Notes: generated from the letters alone by a model not told the origin. Shown: positions 1 through 6,174, numbered from the stretch's first letter. The stretch is DNA of 7,929 nucleotides from Leclercia sp. UBA7405 (GCA_002469605.1 DKMV01000012.1:1-7929); one strand, 5' to 3'. Translations and numbers: made by a program.

Positions 1-2
1 AC

Positions 3-1106
3 GCCCTGGCGCTGCAGCCTGAAAACCTCGAGGCATAGTTCAGCGTAGATCCGGAGATCCCGGAAGGGGCTTTCACCACTGCCGCCACCCTGCGCGAGTT
101 CATCGACGCGCACAACGCCAGCCTGCCGGCGCTACTGAGTGCAGACGATATCAAGGCGCTGCTGGAAGAGTACAACGCCACCCTGCCCGCGCAGCTGCCG
201 ATGGGCGCCAGCTTGGAGGAAACGGCGCAGAGCTATATGGCCCTGCCGGCGGAATACCAGCGCATTGAGGCGGACCAGAAGCAGACTGCGGTAGCCATGA
301 AGGCCTGCATCAAAGAGTACAACGCCACCCTGCCCGCGCAGGTTAAAACCAGCGGCAGCCGTGATTCGCTGCTTGAACAGCTGGCAATCATCAACCCAGA
401 TCTAGTGGCGCAGGAAGCCCAGAAGCCGGCACCGCTGAAGGTATCCGGCAGCAAAGCGGAAATGATCCAGGCGGTTAAGTCGGTTAAACCTGATGCCGTA
501 TTCGCCGACGAGCTGCTTGACGCCTGGCGCGAAAATCCGGGCGACAAGATTCTGGTGACGCGCCAGCAGCTGGCGACTGCCCAGGCCATCCAGTCGGCCC
601 TGCTGGCACACCCGACTGCCGGCATGTTGCTGACGCACCCGAGCCGCGCCGTTGAGGTGAGCTATTTCGGCTTTGACGACGAAACCGGGCTGGAAGTGCG
701 CGTGCGCCCGGACCTGGAACTGGACCTCAACAACCTGCGTATCGGCGCCGACCTGAAAACCATCAGCATGTGGAACGTTAAGCAGGAGAGCCTGCGCGCC
801 CGCCTGCACCGGGAAATAATTGACCGCGACTATCACCTGAGCGCGGCCATGTATTGCGAGACCGCGGCGCTGGACCAGTTCTTCTGGATCTTCGTCAACA
901 AAGACGAGAACTACCACTGGATCGCCATTATTGAGGCATCCGCAGAACTGCTGGAGCTTGGCATGCTCGAGTACCGCAAAACCATGCGCGCTATCGCCAC
1001 CGGATTCGATACCGGCAACTGGCCGGCGCCCATCACCGCTGATTACACCGACGAACTGAACGACTTCGACCTGCGCCGTCTTGAAGCGCTGCGTACTCAG
1101 GCATAA
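3..1106 (+). pseudogene. recE: RecE-like exonuclease VIII, 3' part, broken by in-frame TAG
   Basis: Product of the RecE/exodeoxyribonuclease VIII family, the phage 5'-3' dsDNA exonuclease that works with RecT in single-strand annealing recombination. The reading frame is open from the window edge, meets TAG at 36-38, then runs 355 codons to TAA at 1104-1106. The 11 codons before the TAG look coding in the same frame, so a CAG-to-TAG type change is likely. Counting from ATG 201 (301 residues), PD-(D/E)XK nuclease residues are visible: E152, D171 in RPD, and D184-x-K186 in GADLKT, followed by the YHLSAAMY helix where E. coli RecE has a Gln at the Ser position. The upstream His motif (GTAFH...LEPE in E. 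coli RecE) is not found; that region holds NATLPA-type repeats instead. ATG 201 has no Shine-Dalgarno sequence, and ATG 237 has GGAGGA only 16 nt upstream. The 5' end lies outside the window. Family call is firm; loss of function is inferred. Confidence 0.75.
166..341 (+). repeat. 29-bp perfect direct repeat inside recE
   Basis: The same 29 bases occur at 166-194 and 313-341, exactly 147 bp (49 codons) apart and in frame. Each encodes KEYNATLPAQ or EEYNATLPAQ. A diverged third unit (DAHNASLPAL) is encoded around 108-137. The repeats lie in the linker before the nuclease domain and could support slippage or recombination that changes protein length by 49 residues. Confidence 0.85.
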
Positions 1107-1117
1107 GGGGAATGACC

Positions 1118-2230
1118 ATGGAAAACATGAACATCGTAACTGCAGAGCAACAGGCTCCGAACACAATTTCTGCAACCAACTCCATTTTCAATGTCCAGGC
1201 GCTGACCCAGCTCCAGGCAGTTGCTGGCTTAATGGCACAGGCGGCCGTGACAGTTCCCGAACACCTGCGGGGCAACCCGGCTGACTGCATGGCGATTATC
1301 ATGCAGGCCATGCAGTGGGGCATGAATCCTTACGCCGTAGCGCAGAAAACGCACCTGGTAAACGGCGTGCTGGGTTACGAAGCGCAGCTGGTTAACGCGG
1401 TGATCTCCAGCTCAAATGCCATCGTGGGCCGCTTCCATTATGAATACGAAGGCGACTGGTCGAAGTGCGCCCGGACACGCGAAGAGGTGGTTAAAAAGCC
1501 TGCCAAGGGTGGCGGGACCTATGAGAAAAAAGAAATTGTACGCGGCTGGACAAGTGAAGATGAGCAGGGCCTCTCGGTTCGTGTGGGCGCAGTTCTACGC
1601 GGTGAAAGCGAAATTACATGGGGAGAGCCGATTTATCTGTCCAGCGTAATTACGCGCAACTCCCCTCTCTGGGTCTCAAACCCAAAACAGCAGATCGCCT
1701 ATCTGGCGCTCAAATACTGGGCGCGCCTCTACTGCCCTGCAGTGGTGCTGGGCGTGTATACCCCTGATGAAGTTGAACATAGAACCGAAAAAGAGATTAA
1801 CCCGGCGCCGGCACGCGTAAGCCTGGCTGATATCTCCGGTGACAACGTAACAACTACCCACAGCGCTCAGGAATCGGCAGCCAACATCGATGCTTTGGCC
1901 GATGAATTCCGGGATCGCATTGAAGCAGCGCAGGATGTGGATGGCGCTAAAGCGCTGCGTGCCGATATCGAAACTGCTAAGGCAACGCTTGGAACTGCCC
2001 TGTACACCGAACTGAAGAACAAAGCCGTGAAACGCTATTACCACGTGGATGCGCGTAACAATGTCGAGGCAGCAATCAACTCCCTGCCCCAGCCTGGCGA
2101 GCCGGATGCCGCCGAACGGTTCGCGGAGGCCGAGCGCGTGCTGGCATCTTCAAAGCGTCACCTGGGTGAAGAACTGCACGATCAGTTCAGCATCACCCTG
2201 GCGGATATGAAACCGGAATATGTGGCCTAA
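1118..2230 (+). CDS. recT: RecT-family single-strand annealing protein
   Basis: Phage recombinase of the RecT family. It binds the single strand exposed by the partner exonuclease and anneals it to homologous DNA. The 370-residue product has the family core at about residues 20-220. It includes the stretch with NPADCMAIIMQ and QWGMNPYAVAQKTHLV (about 53-81), the LGYEAQLVNAVI segment (85-96), and the C-terminal core with WVSNPKQQIAYLALKYWARLYCP (185-207). E. coli RecT is 269 residues; the extra length here is a C-terminal extension (about 230-370), rich in Ala, Glu and Lys with two weakly similar helical stretches. An in-frame ATG lies at 1112, but AAGGGG at 1105-1110 is spaced correctly (7 nt) only for ATG 1118. 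The gene starts just after recE, as in other recE-recT pairs. Confidence 0.9.
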   Translation: MENMNIVTAEQQAPNTISATNSIFNVQALTQLQAVAGLMAQAAVTVPEHLRGNPADCMAIIMQAMQWGMNPYAVAQKTHLVNGVLGYEAQLVNAVISSSNAIVGRFHYEYEGDWSKCARTREEVVKKPAKGGGTYEKKEIVRGWTSEDEQGLSVRVGAVLRGESEITWGEPIYLSSVITRNSPLWVSNPKQQIAYLALKYWARLYCPAVVLGVYTPDEVEHRTEKEINPAPARVSLADISGDNVTTTHSAQESAANIDALADEFRDRIEAAQDVDGAKALRADIETAKATLGTALYTELKNKAVKRYYHVDARNNVEAAINSLPQPGEPDAAERFAEAERVLASSKRHLGEELHDQFSITLADMKPEYVA

Positions 2231-2264
2231 GGGAGGCGGGAGGGTTCGCCCTCCCTGTAACGAC
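2231..2264 (+). promoter_or_regulatory. TTCG hairpin between SD-like sequence and start codon
   Basis: GGGAGGG (2238-2244) and CCCTCCC (2249-2255) form a perfect 7-bp all-GC stem closed by TTCG. It sits between a GGGAGG Shine-Dalgarno-like sequence (2231-2236), directly after the recT stop, and ATG 2265. No T tract follows, so it is not a normal terminator. The linear distance from SD to ATG is 28 nt. If the 18-nt hairpin folds, the effective distance falls to about 10 nt. An alternative pairing of 2231-2236 with 2250-2255 would hide the SD. The stem is seen in the sequence; its role is inferred. Confidence 0.6.
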
Positions 2265-3008
2265 ATGACGAAAATTAAAGAACGCGGAATGATTTTCAAC
2301 GATGGGATGGTACGCGCCATCCTGGATGGCCGAAAGATACAGACGCGGCGGATCATGAAGGTCCAGCCGGTGTTGAATGGCAATTTCTTTGAGGTATTTG
2401 GCGCAGCTTGGAGCAAAGGAATGACTTCAGTTCCTGCCGTGCCGGGGCATAGCCTTTCTACAAGTTGCCCGTTCGGTGTGATCGGCGATCGCATCTGGGT
2501 GCGGGAGACGTGGGGCGTCGTTAGCCATGAACTGAATGAAGATGGTCGAATTCAGCCATGGAATCCTGACCGCCCTGCCACAGCTATTCACGAAATGCCG
2601 TTTGGTAAAGGTTATTACTCTGGTCACGCTATCTACGCAGCAGATGGAGAATTTACCTGGGGTGATGACGATGGCTATGAAGATGGTCGTTCTTGCTGGA
2701 AACCGTCTATCCACATGCCGCGCGCAGCCAGTCGCATTCTGCTGGAAATCACGGATGTGCGGGTGGAGCGGCTGAACAGCATCAGTGAGGCCGATGCAGC
2801 ACGTGAAGGCTTAATGAAACTACCCGTCACTGGCCGCTATTGCATCAATCAGGGGGATCAGTATTTCGGCGGTGCAAGCCATGACGCACGCGAGGTGTTT
2901 TCCTGGTTATGGAAGTCAATTTACGGCGACGACAGCTGGCAGGCTAACCCGTGGGTCTGGGTGATTAAGTTCAAGCGTATCGAAGGAGATGACCATGCGA
3001 CTGATTAA
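2265..3008 (+). CDS. Phage early-region protein, probable ASCH/PUA-like domain
   Basis: A 247-residue protein of a type common in lambdoid prophages next to recombination genes, sometimes labelled morphogenetic protein without clear support. Its conserved layout resembles an ASCH (PUA-like, probably RNA- or nucleotide-binding) fold: an N-terminal ILDGRKIQTRR helix (about 19-29), PFGVIGDRIWVRETWG (69-84), the IHMPRAASRILLEITDVRVERL segment (149-170), ISEADAAREG (173-182), and a C-terminal NPWVWVIKFKRI strand (228-239). The start at 2265 gives the usual MTKIKERGMIF N-terminus. An ATG at 2220 overlaps the end of recT and would add an atypical 15-residue leader. ATG 2289 is a possible shorter start. 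The 3' end overlaps the next gene. No catalytic activity can be assigned from the sequence. Confidence 0.65.
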   Translation: MTKIKERGMIFNDGMVRAILDGRKIQTRRIMKVQPVLNGNFFEVFGAAWSKGMTSVPAVPGHSLSTSCPFGVIGDRIWVRETWGVVSHELNEDGRIQPWNPDRPATAIHEMPFGKGYYSGHAIYAADGEFTWGDDDGYEDGRSCWKPSIHMPRAASRILLEITDVRVERLNSISEADAAREGLMKLPVTGRYCINQGDQYFGGASHDAREVFSWLWKSIYGDDSWQANPWVWVIKFKRIEGDDHATD

Positions 3009-3234
3009 CCGCAGCACACAATCCCCCCTCGCGCGCCAGGCATGCGCTATCGCGCTGGCCACTCATCACGAACGCTACGGCGAGTATGGCCCCAGTAAGA
3101 TGAAAGAGACGTACACCGTGCGGGTGGAAGGCGTGAAGGTCTGGGTGGAGGTGGTGAACCGGAAGACGAGCTACGTGGCCACGGCGATGATCGGCATGCG
3201 CCGGCTCCGTTCCCTGCCCGGGCAGGTTTCCTGA
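2995..3234 (+). CDS. Small phage protein, DUF4060-like
   Basis: A 79-residue basic protein beginning MRLINRSTQSPLARQACA and ending MRRLRSLPGQVS. It resembles the DUF4060 proteins of lambdoid prophages of enterobacteria, whose function is not known. The start was set at ATG 2995 because AAGGAG (2983-2988) lies 6 nt upstream; the in-frame ATG at 2989 abuts the SD and is less likely. The gene overlaps the last 14 bases of the ASCH-like gene in another frame, implying translational coupling. The middle (ETYTVRVEGVKVWVEVV) looks like a beta hairpin. Family assignment is from memory of the sequence pattern. Confidence 0.65.
   Translation: MRLINRSTQSPLARQACAIALATHHERYGEYGPSKMKETYTVRVEGVKVWVEVVNRKTSYVATAMIGMRRLRSLPGQVS
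3213..3226. repeat. 14-bp perfect palindrome CCTGCCCGGGCAGG
   Basis: Perfectly self-complementary 14-mer at the 3' end of the DUF4060-like gene, encoding part of SLPGQ. As RNA it gives at most a 5-bp stem with a CCGG loop, followed by TTTCC. An 11-bp part of it recurs in the holE leader at 6612-6622. It may be coincidental in GC-rich coding sequence. Confidence 0.5.
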
Positions 3235-3247
3235 TACCAATATTTCA

Positions 3248-3286
3248 ATGACAAATTTCCGACAGCTTTATAATGAGTTGTCGGAA
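3248..3286 (+). promoter_or_regulatory. Putative xis promoter inside an 8-bp dyad
   Basis: A perfect TATAAT box (3269-3274) has ATGACA (3248-3253, five of six matches to the -35 consensus) upstream with a short 15-bp spacer. TTCCGACA (3257-3264) and TGTCGGAA (3279-3286) form a perfect inverted repeat whose centre coincides with the middle of the TATAAT box. This could be a repressor operator over a xis/int promoter. In read-through RNA it would be a stem-loop just before the xis ribosome binding site. The pattern is seen; the function is inferred. Confidence 0.45.
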
Positions 3287-3298
3287 GCCGGAGGTAAT

Positions 3299-3571
3299 AT
3301 GGCCAAGCTTCTTAACCTGCAGGAATGGGCAAAAGAAACCTATTCAACACCGCCCTCTCTTTCAACTCTTCGCCGCTGGGCAAGGGAGGGGCGCATATTT
3401 CCTGCACCTGCGCTTCATGGCAAAGAATATAAGGTTCAGCCGGACGCTATCTATGTGGATCCGAGCAAAAAGAACCTGCGCCCGAAACCTAAAAACATGA
3501 CGCTGCCCGCCGGCGGCACCCTACTGGAGAGACTGACTCATGGCGAAAAGGCCAGCACGTTACGACGCTAA
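3299..3571 (+). CDS. xis: Lambda-type excisionase
   Basis: Recombination directionality factor. It bends attachment-site DNA and converts the integrase to excision. The 90-residue product matches lambda Xis (72 residues) in order: LNLQEWAKE (5-13), the winged-helix DNA-binding segment with SLSTLRRWAREGRIFP (20-35), GKEYKVQPDAIYVD (41-54), and a terminal LLERLTHGEKAS corresponding to the Xis tail that contacts Int. The start at ATG 3299 is fixed by GGAGGT at 3290-3295 and by agreement with the lambda N-terminus. A longer frame from ATG 3248 has no SD and would run through the dyad. The 3' end overlaps int by 32 bp, the lambda arrangement that couples Xis and Int synthesis. Confidence 0.9.
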   Translation: MAKLLNLQEWAKETYSTPPSLSTLRRWAREGRIFPAPALHGKEYKVQPDAIYVDPSKKNLRPKPKNMTLPAGGTLLERLTHGEKASTLRR

Positions 3572-4625
3572 TCTGCCCCGTAACCTGACCTATCGTAAAA
3601 GAGACAGGCTTTATAGCTGGCGCAACCCGACAACCGGCCAGGAAATATCTCTTGGCCGGATCGACAGGAAGGATGCCATCTCTCAGGCCATAGAGGCCAA
3701 CAACTACATCGAACAGAATTACCTTCCCTCAGCCCTGCTTGTCCGTATAAAGGAGACCCCTACCTTTACGGTTAAGAGCTGGCTTGAACGGTACGAGGTG
3801 ATCCTTGAGAGAAGAGAGTTGAAGCCAAACACCATGAAGGTCAGGCGAAATCAGATCGCAACCATTAAGGATGAATTCGGCAAAATGCCGTTAGCCTCAG
3901 TTAGCACGAAGGACATCTCGAACTTTCTTGAGTCCTATATTTTATGCGACAAGAAAAGCATGGCCGCCGGCCTGCGGTCCGTGCTGCTGGACATTTTCAG
4001 GGAGGCTATTGTCGAAGGGCATATTGAAAGGAACCCGGCGGATCCTACGCGAACGCCGACGCCAAAGGTAAAACGGGAGCGTTTGCTGCTCGAGCATTTT
4101 ATTGTTATCCGCGCGGCAGCTGCTTCCCACTCGGAGTGGTTGCCGAACGCCTGCGATCTTGCTCTGGTTACAGGACAGCGCCGCGAGGACATTTCACTTT
4201 TTCGGTTCAGCGACGTGAAGGATGGTAGGCTATTTGTTACGCAGGAGAAGACGGGACACAAGCTGGCGCTGCCGCTTGATTTGAAATTAGAGGCGGTGGG
4301 CCTTGTGCTTGAAGAGGTGATCGAACGCTGCAGGGTAAATAATCCCTCAGACTTTATGCTTTTCTCGCCAGTCAGGCGTGGGGGCAGAAAGCCGGGCCCC
4401 TTAACTCCAGATGGTTTAACCCAGGCTTTTGCGGATGTGCGAGATGCGACGGCGTTAAAATTTGGGCCGAACCCACCGCCATACCATGAGATCAGAAGCC
4501 TGGCCAGCAGACTATATGAAAAGGAGCGTGGAGAGGAATTCACGCAACGTTTACTCGGCCACAAAAATTTAACAATGACGAAAAAATACCTGGACGCACG
4601 CGGTGCAGAGTATGTTATGGTTTAG
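3540..4625 (+). CDS. int: Lambda-type tyrosine integrase
   Basis: Site-specific recombinase that integrates and excises the prophage. The 361-residue product is collinear with lambda Int (356 residues): an N-terminal arm-binding domain (about 1-62, with NLPRNLTYRKRDRLYSWRNP and GQEISLGR), a core-binding domain (about 74-165, with SWLERYEVIL and FREAIVEGHIERNP), and a catalytic domain (about 175-361). All six catalytic positions are seen: R214 in TGQR, K237 in EKTG, H316 and R319 in YHEIRS, H341 in LLGHK, and nucleophile Y350. A GGAGAG sequence ends 9 nt before ATG 3540, inside xis. The gene ends about 80 bp from the SdsR 3' end, so its attachment site is expected in 4626-4740. It looks intact and probably functional. 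Confidence 0.95.
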   Translation: MAKRPARYDANLPRNLTYRKRDRLYSWRNPTTGQEISLGRIDRKDAISQAIEANNYIEQNYLPSALLVRIKETPTFTVKSWLERYEVILERRELKPNTMKVRRNQIATIKDEFGKMPLASVSTKDISNFLESYILCDKKSMAAGLRSVLLDIFREAIVEGHIERNPADPTRTPTPKVKRERLLLEHFIVIRAAAASHSEWLPNACDLALVTGQRREDISLFRFSDVKDGRLFVTQEKTGHKLALPLDLKLEAVGLVLEEVIERCRVNNPSDFMLFSPVRRGGRKPGPLTPDGLTQAFADVRDATALKFGPNPPPYHEIRSLASRLYEKERGEEFTQRLLGHKNLTMTKKYLDARGAEYVMV

Positions 4626-4740
4626 ACAGGATATGGATTATTCGAGTAATTTTCGGGGGATTTCGTGAGAACACCGGAAAAACCCTTAATAAACAAATAG
4701 ATAAAAAGAGACCGAATACGATTCCTGTATTCGGTCCAGG
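4626..4740. other. Probable int-side prophage attachment region
   Basis: The AT-rich stretch 4626-4702 separates int from SdsR and contains no ORF. In lambdoid prophages att lies right beside int. Host-type sequence is recognisable from about 4703 onward (SdsR). The SdsR terminator contains an uninterrupted 10-bp inverted repeat around a 7-nt spacer (4710-4736), the geometry of a tyrosine-recombinase core site. The ryeA/ryeB locus is known from Salmonella as an insertion hot spot for mobile DNA. The exact core cannot be fixed because the other prophage end is outside the window. Confidence 0.5.
4703..4736 (-). terminator. SdsR intrinsic terminator
   Basis: GACCGAATAC (4710-4719) and GTATTCGGTC (4727-4736) form a perfect 10-bp stem with a 7-nt loop. 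On the minus strand it is followed by TCTTTTT. The U-rich tail is the usual Hfq landing site. The plus-strand side has no T tract. Confidence 0.9.
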
Positions 4741-4805
4741 GAAATGGCTCTTGGGAGAGAGCCGTGCGCTAAAAGTTGGCATTAATGCAGGCTAAGTCGC
4801 CTTGC
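4703..4805 (-). ncRNA. sdsR: SdsR (RyeB) small RNA
   Basis: The minus strand matches, from memory, the E. coli/Salmonella SdsR sRNA almost base for base. It has the 5' end GCAAGGCGAC (at 4805), a central GGCTCTCTCCCAAGAGCC stem-loop (4746-4763), and a 3' terminator hairpin followed by a T5 tail at 4703-4707, about 103 nt in all. SdsR is a highly conserved sigma-S-dependent, Hfq-binding RNA made in stationary phase. It acts by base pairing on mRNAs such as ompD, tolC and mutS. It lies between the prophage and yebY; in E. coli the neighbours are pphA and yebY. The whole RNA is retained despite the prophage next to its 3' end. Confidence 0.93.
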
Positions 4806-4811
4806 ACTTTA

Positions 4812-4840
4812 AGAATAGATGACGACGCCAGGTTTTCCAG
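4812..4840 (-). promoter_or_regulatory. SdsR sigma-S-type promoter
   Basis: Reading the minus strand, CTATTCT (4818 to 4812) is a sigma-S-like -10 with the favoured C before the hexamer. It is followed by TAAAGT and the expected +1 G at 4805. The -35 position has only CTGGAA (4840-4835), as is usual for sigma-S promoters. Stationary-phase control of SdsR is established in E. coli and Salmonella. Confidence 0.7.
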
Positions 4841-4890
4841 TCCGCGACAAAAGTGGCCTGAAAAAAAGCGTTCAGCTGTCCTTAAACACA

Positions 4891-4930
4891 AAAACCGCAA
4901 TGCTTCCGAAGAGAAGCCTGCGGTTTTTTT
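4891..4930. terminator. Bidirectional terminator, yebY operon / RyeA
   Basis: AAAACCGCA (4891-4899) pairs with TGCGGTTTT (4919-4927), with an inner GCTTC/GAAGC stem (4902-4906 and 4913-4917) and a 6-nt loop. The plus strand ends in T7 (4924-4930), suiting RyeA. The minus strand ends in a T5 run, suiting the yobA-yebZ-yebY mRNA, whose last stop codon is at 4946. Confidence 0.88.
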
Positions 4931-4945
4931 ATTGCAAAACAGAAC

Positions 4946-5284
4946 TCAGCAGAGGGTCGCAGCGCGCGCGATAAAGGGCTCGAGGCTCATCTTCTGCCCC
5001 GGATGCGCCGGGTCGTCAACCTGGATCACGCTGACGGGCTGGCCGCTGCTTTTGCCGCTCTTCACCTGCTCCTTTGCAATATCGTTTAGCGGATACTGCA
5101 CCAGGGTGCTGGGATTGATGATATAGAGCGCCTGGCCAGGACGGCAGGTCAGCATCACCTCTTCGCGGTTAAATGCCCACTTATCCTTGCCCATTTCAAA
5201 CCGGCTAACGGTAATCACCTGCGGTGCCGCCAGGGCGCTACCGGAGCAGGCCAGTAATAAAAGAGAGAGTACGGTCTTTTTCAT
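4946..5284 (-). CDS. yebY: YebY, secreted DUF2511 protein of copper-linked operon
   Basis: A 112-residue periplasmic protein of the YebY/DUF2511 family. [19 protein letters not shown] is a signal peptide with a predicted cut at ALA|APQV (after residue 19). The mature part carries the family hallmarks [25 protein letters not shown] (26-50) and [13 protein letters not shown]. Its only two cysteines, C47 and C112, fit a conserved disulfide. The start at 5284 is preceded by AAGGTG about 9 nt away; the longer upstream frame is a shadow within yebZ. It is the last gene of yobA-yebZ-yebY, 16 bp after yebZ. In E. coli this operon is linked to copper (AZY operon), but the molecular role of YebY is not settled. 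Confidence 0.92.
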   Translation of the reverse strand: MKKTVLSLLLLACSGSALAAPQVITVSRFEMGKDKWAFNREEVMLTCRPGQALYIINPSTLVQYPLNDIAKEQVKSGKSSGQPVSVIQVDDPAHPGQKMSLEPFIARAATLC

Positions 5285-5300
5285 CTGTTGTTTCACCTTG

Positions 5301-6173
5301 TCAGAAGGGTTCCCAGGTCGCGAACAGGCTGACCACCGCCAGCACCAGCGCCCCCAGCACAACCTCAGTCTGCGTCATTCTGATAAAAAGTTGTTGCGCC
5401 GGCCCGTTGTCATCACGAAATCGCGGAACCAGAACATACCGGTTCACCAGGGCGATTACCACCATCAACGCCACCAGCGCACATTTCAACAAAAGCATCT
5501 CGCCCCAGGCGCTCCGCCAGGGGGCCGTCCAGCCCTGAATCAGGAGCGCATTGACCACGCCGCTGAGCAGCACGCCGGCCACGGCAACGTGACCATAGCG
5601 GGAGAAACGCATCATGGTGTGAATTGCCGCATTATGCCAGCGCCCACGCGCGAGGCGCATGCAGAACAGCAGCGGCAACAAGCCCCCCAGCCAGGCGGTG
5701 GCGCAGAGCAGATGCAGGGCATGGTTCATTCGCTGGATGGCCCCCGTTACGCCCTCGTTCATGGCTGCATGGCCGGTACCGGCCAGTAAAATCCACTGGG
5801 CGGCACCGAAGAGCAGCAGCAGGCGGGCGGCATCAGAGGGCCGGAGCCAGGCGATAGCGACGGTGATACCCGCCAGCACAATTTCCCACAGCCAGACGCG
5901 GCCAAACTGCGTTCCGGCCAGCGCCTGCCAGACAGAGGGGTTTACTACGTCCACCCAGCCGTCACCCATCTGGCCACCCTGCAGCGCCAGCATTACGCCA
6001 GCAGAAACCAGCCCCACCAGCGCCGCCACCTTCTGCTGGCGGGCAAAACGTCGGGTCATCAGGCGGCGCAGCGCGCGCGGCGCCAGCCAGGCGCTATAGA
6101 GGGCGTTCCCCGACAGCAGCATCAGGGCGGCAAAATGGATAACCCGCAGCGCGACGTAGCTTAACGCCAGCAT
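5301..6173 (-). CDS. yebZ: YebZ, CopD-family inner-membrane protein
   Basis: A 290-residue inner-membrane protein of the CopD family, proposed to move copper across the membrane in partnership with a periplasmic CopC protein. About eight hydrophobic helices are visible, at roughly 5-30, 47-66, 92-111, 116-133, 148-172, 193-214, 225-247 and 269-287. Residues of note are H13 in the first helix, H135 in the [10 protein letters not shown] loop, and N150-H151/H154 in the [15 protein letters not shown] helix, the usual CopD signature. The length equals that of E. coli YebZ. Its ATG follows the yobA stop after one base (TAA-C-ATG), so translation is almost certainly coupled. It shows no sign of damage. 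Confidence 0.93.
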   Translation of the reverse strand: MLALSYVALRVIHFAALMLLSGNALYSAWLAPRALRRLMTRRFARQQKVAALVGLVSAGVMLALQGGQMGDGWVDVVNPSVWQALAGTQFGRVWLWEIVLAGITVAIAWLRPSDAARLLLLFGAAQWILLAGTGHAAMNEGVTGAIQRMNHALHLLCATAWLGGLLPLLFCMRLARGRWHNAAIHTMMRFSRYGHVAVAGVLLSGVVNALLIQGWTAPWRSAWGEMLLLKCALVALMVVIALVNRYVLVPRFRDDNGPAQQLFIRMTQTEVVLGALVLAVVSLFATWEPF

Positions 6174-6174
6174 G

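Larger units (their letters stand above)
4680..4930 (+). ncRNA. ryeA: RyeA/SraC antisense RNA (approximate 5' end)
   Basis: In E. coli a roughly 250-275 nt RNA, RyeA (SraC), is transcribed opposite SdsR and covers it completely; the two RNAs pair and are cleaved, and RyeA counters SdsR toxicity. Here the plus strand opposite SdsR ends in a strong intrinsic terminator with a T7 tract (4891-4930). A transcript of the E. coli size would start at about 4655-4685, in the stretch between int and SdsR. I see no convincing sigma-70 promoter there. The 5' end is an estimate, and the promoter may be prophage-derived. Confidence 0.5.

Noticed and set aside
402..1175. 257-codon open frame on the minus strand across recE
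   Set aside because: It lies opposite well-supported RecE coding sequence, has no RBS or recognisable domain, and arises from GC-rich codon usage.
3248..3298. Longer xis start at ATG 3248
   Set aside because: No SD before it, a strong SD before ATG 3299, and lambda Xis aligns from the shorter start.
3935..4564. 209-codon minus-strand open frame inside int
   Set aside because: Shadow of the integrase, whose full catalytic set is in the plus frame; composition is Ser/Arg-rich with no family resemblance.
4626..4702. Lambda-like Int arm-type, IHF or cII sites
   Set aside because: I looked for these consensus patterns by eye and found no convincing match.
4776..5126. 116-codon plus-strand open frame over SdsR and yebY
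   Set aside because: It crosses an sRNA, its promoter and an intrinsic terminator, then reads antisense to yebY; not a plausible protein.
5229..5284. Lipobox-like LLAC in the YebY signal peptide
   Set aside because: ALA|AP six residues later is a better signal peptidase I site, and YebY homologues are soluble periplasmic proteins.
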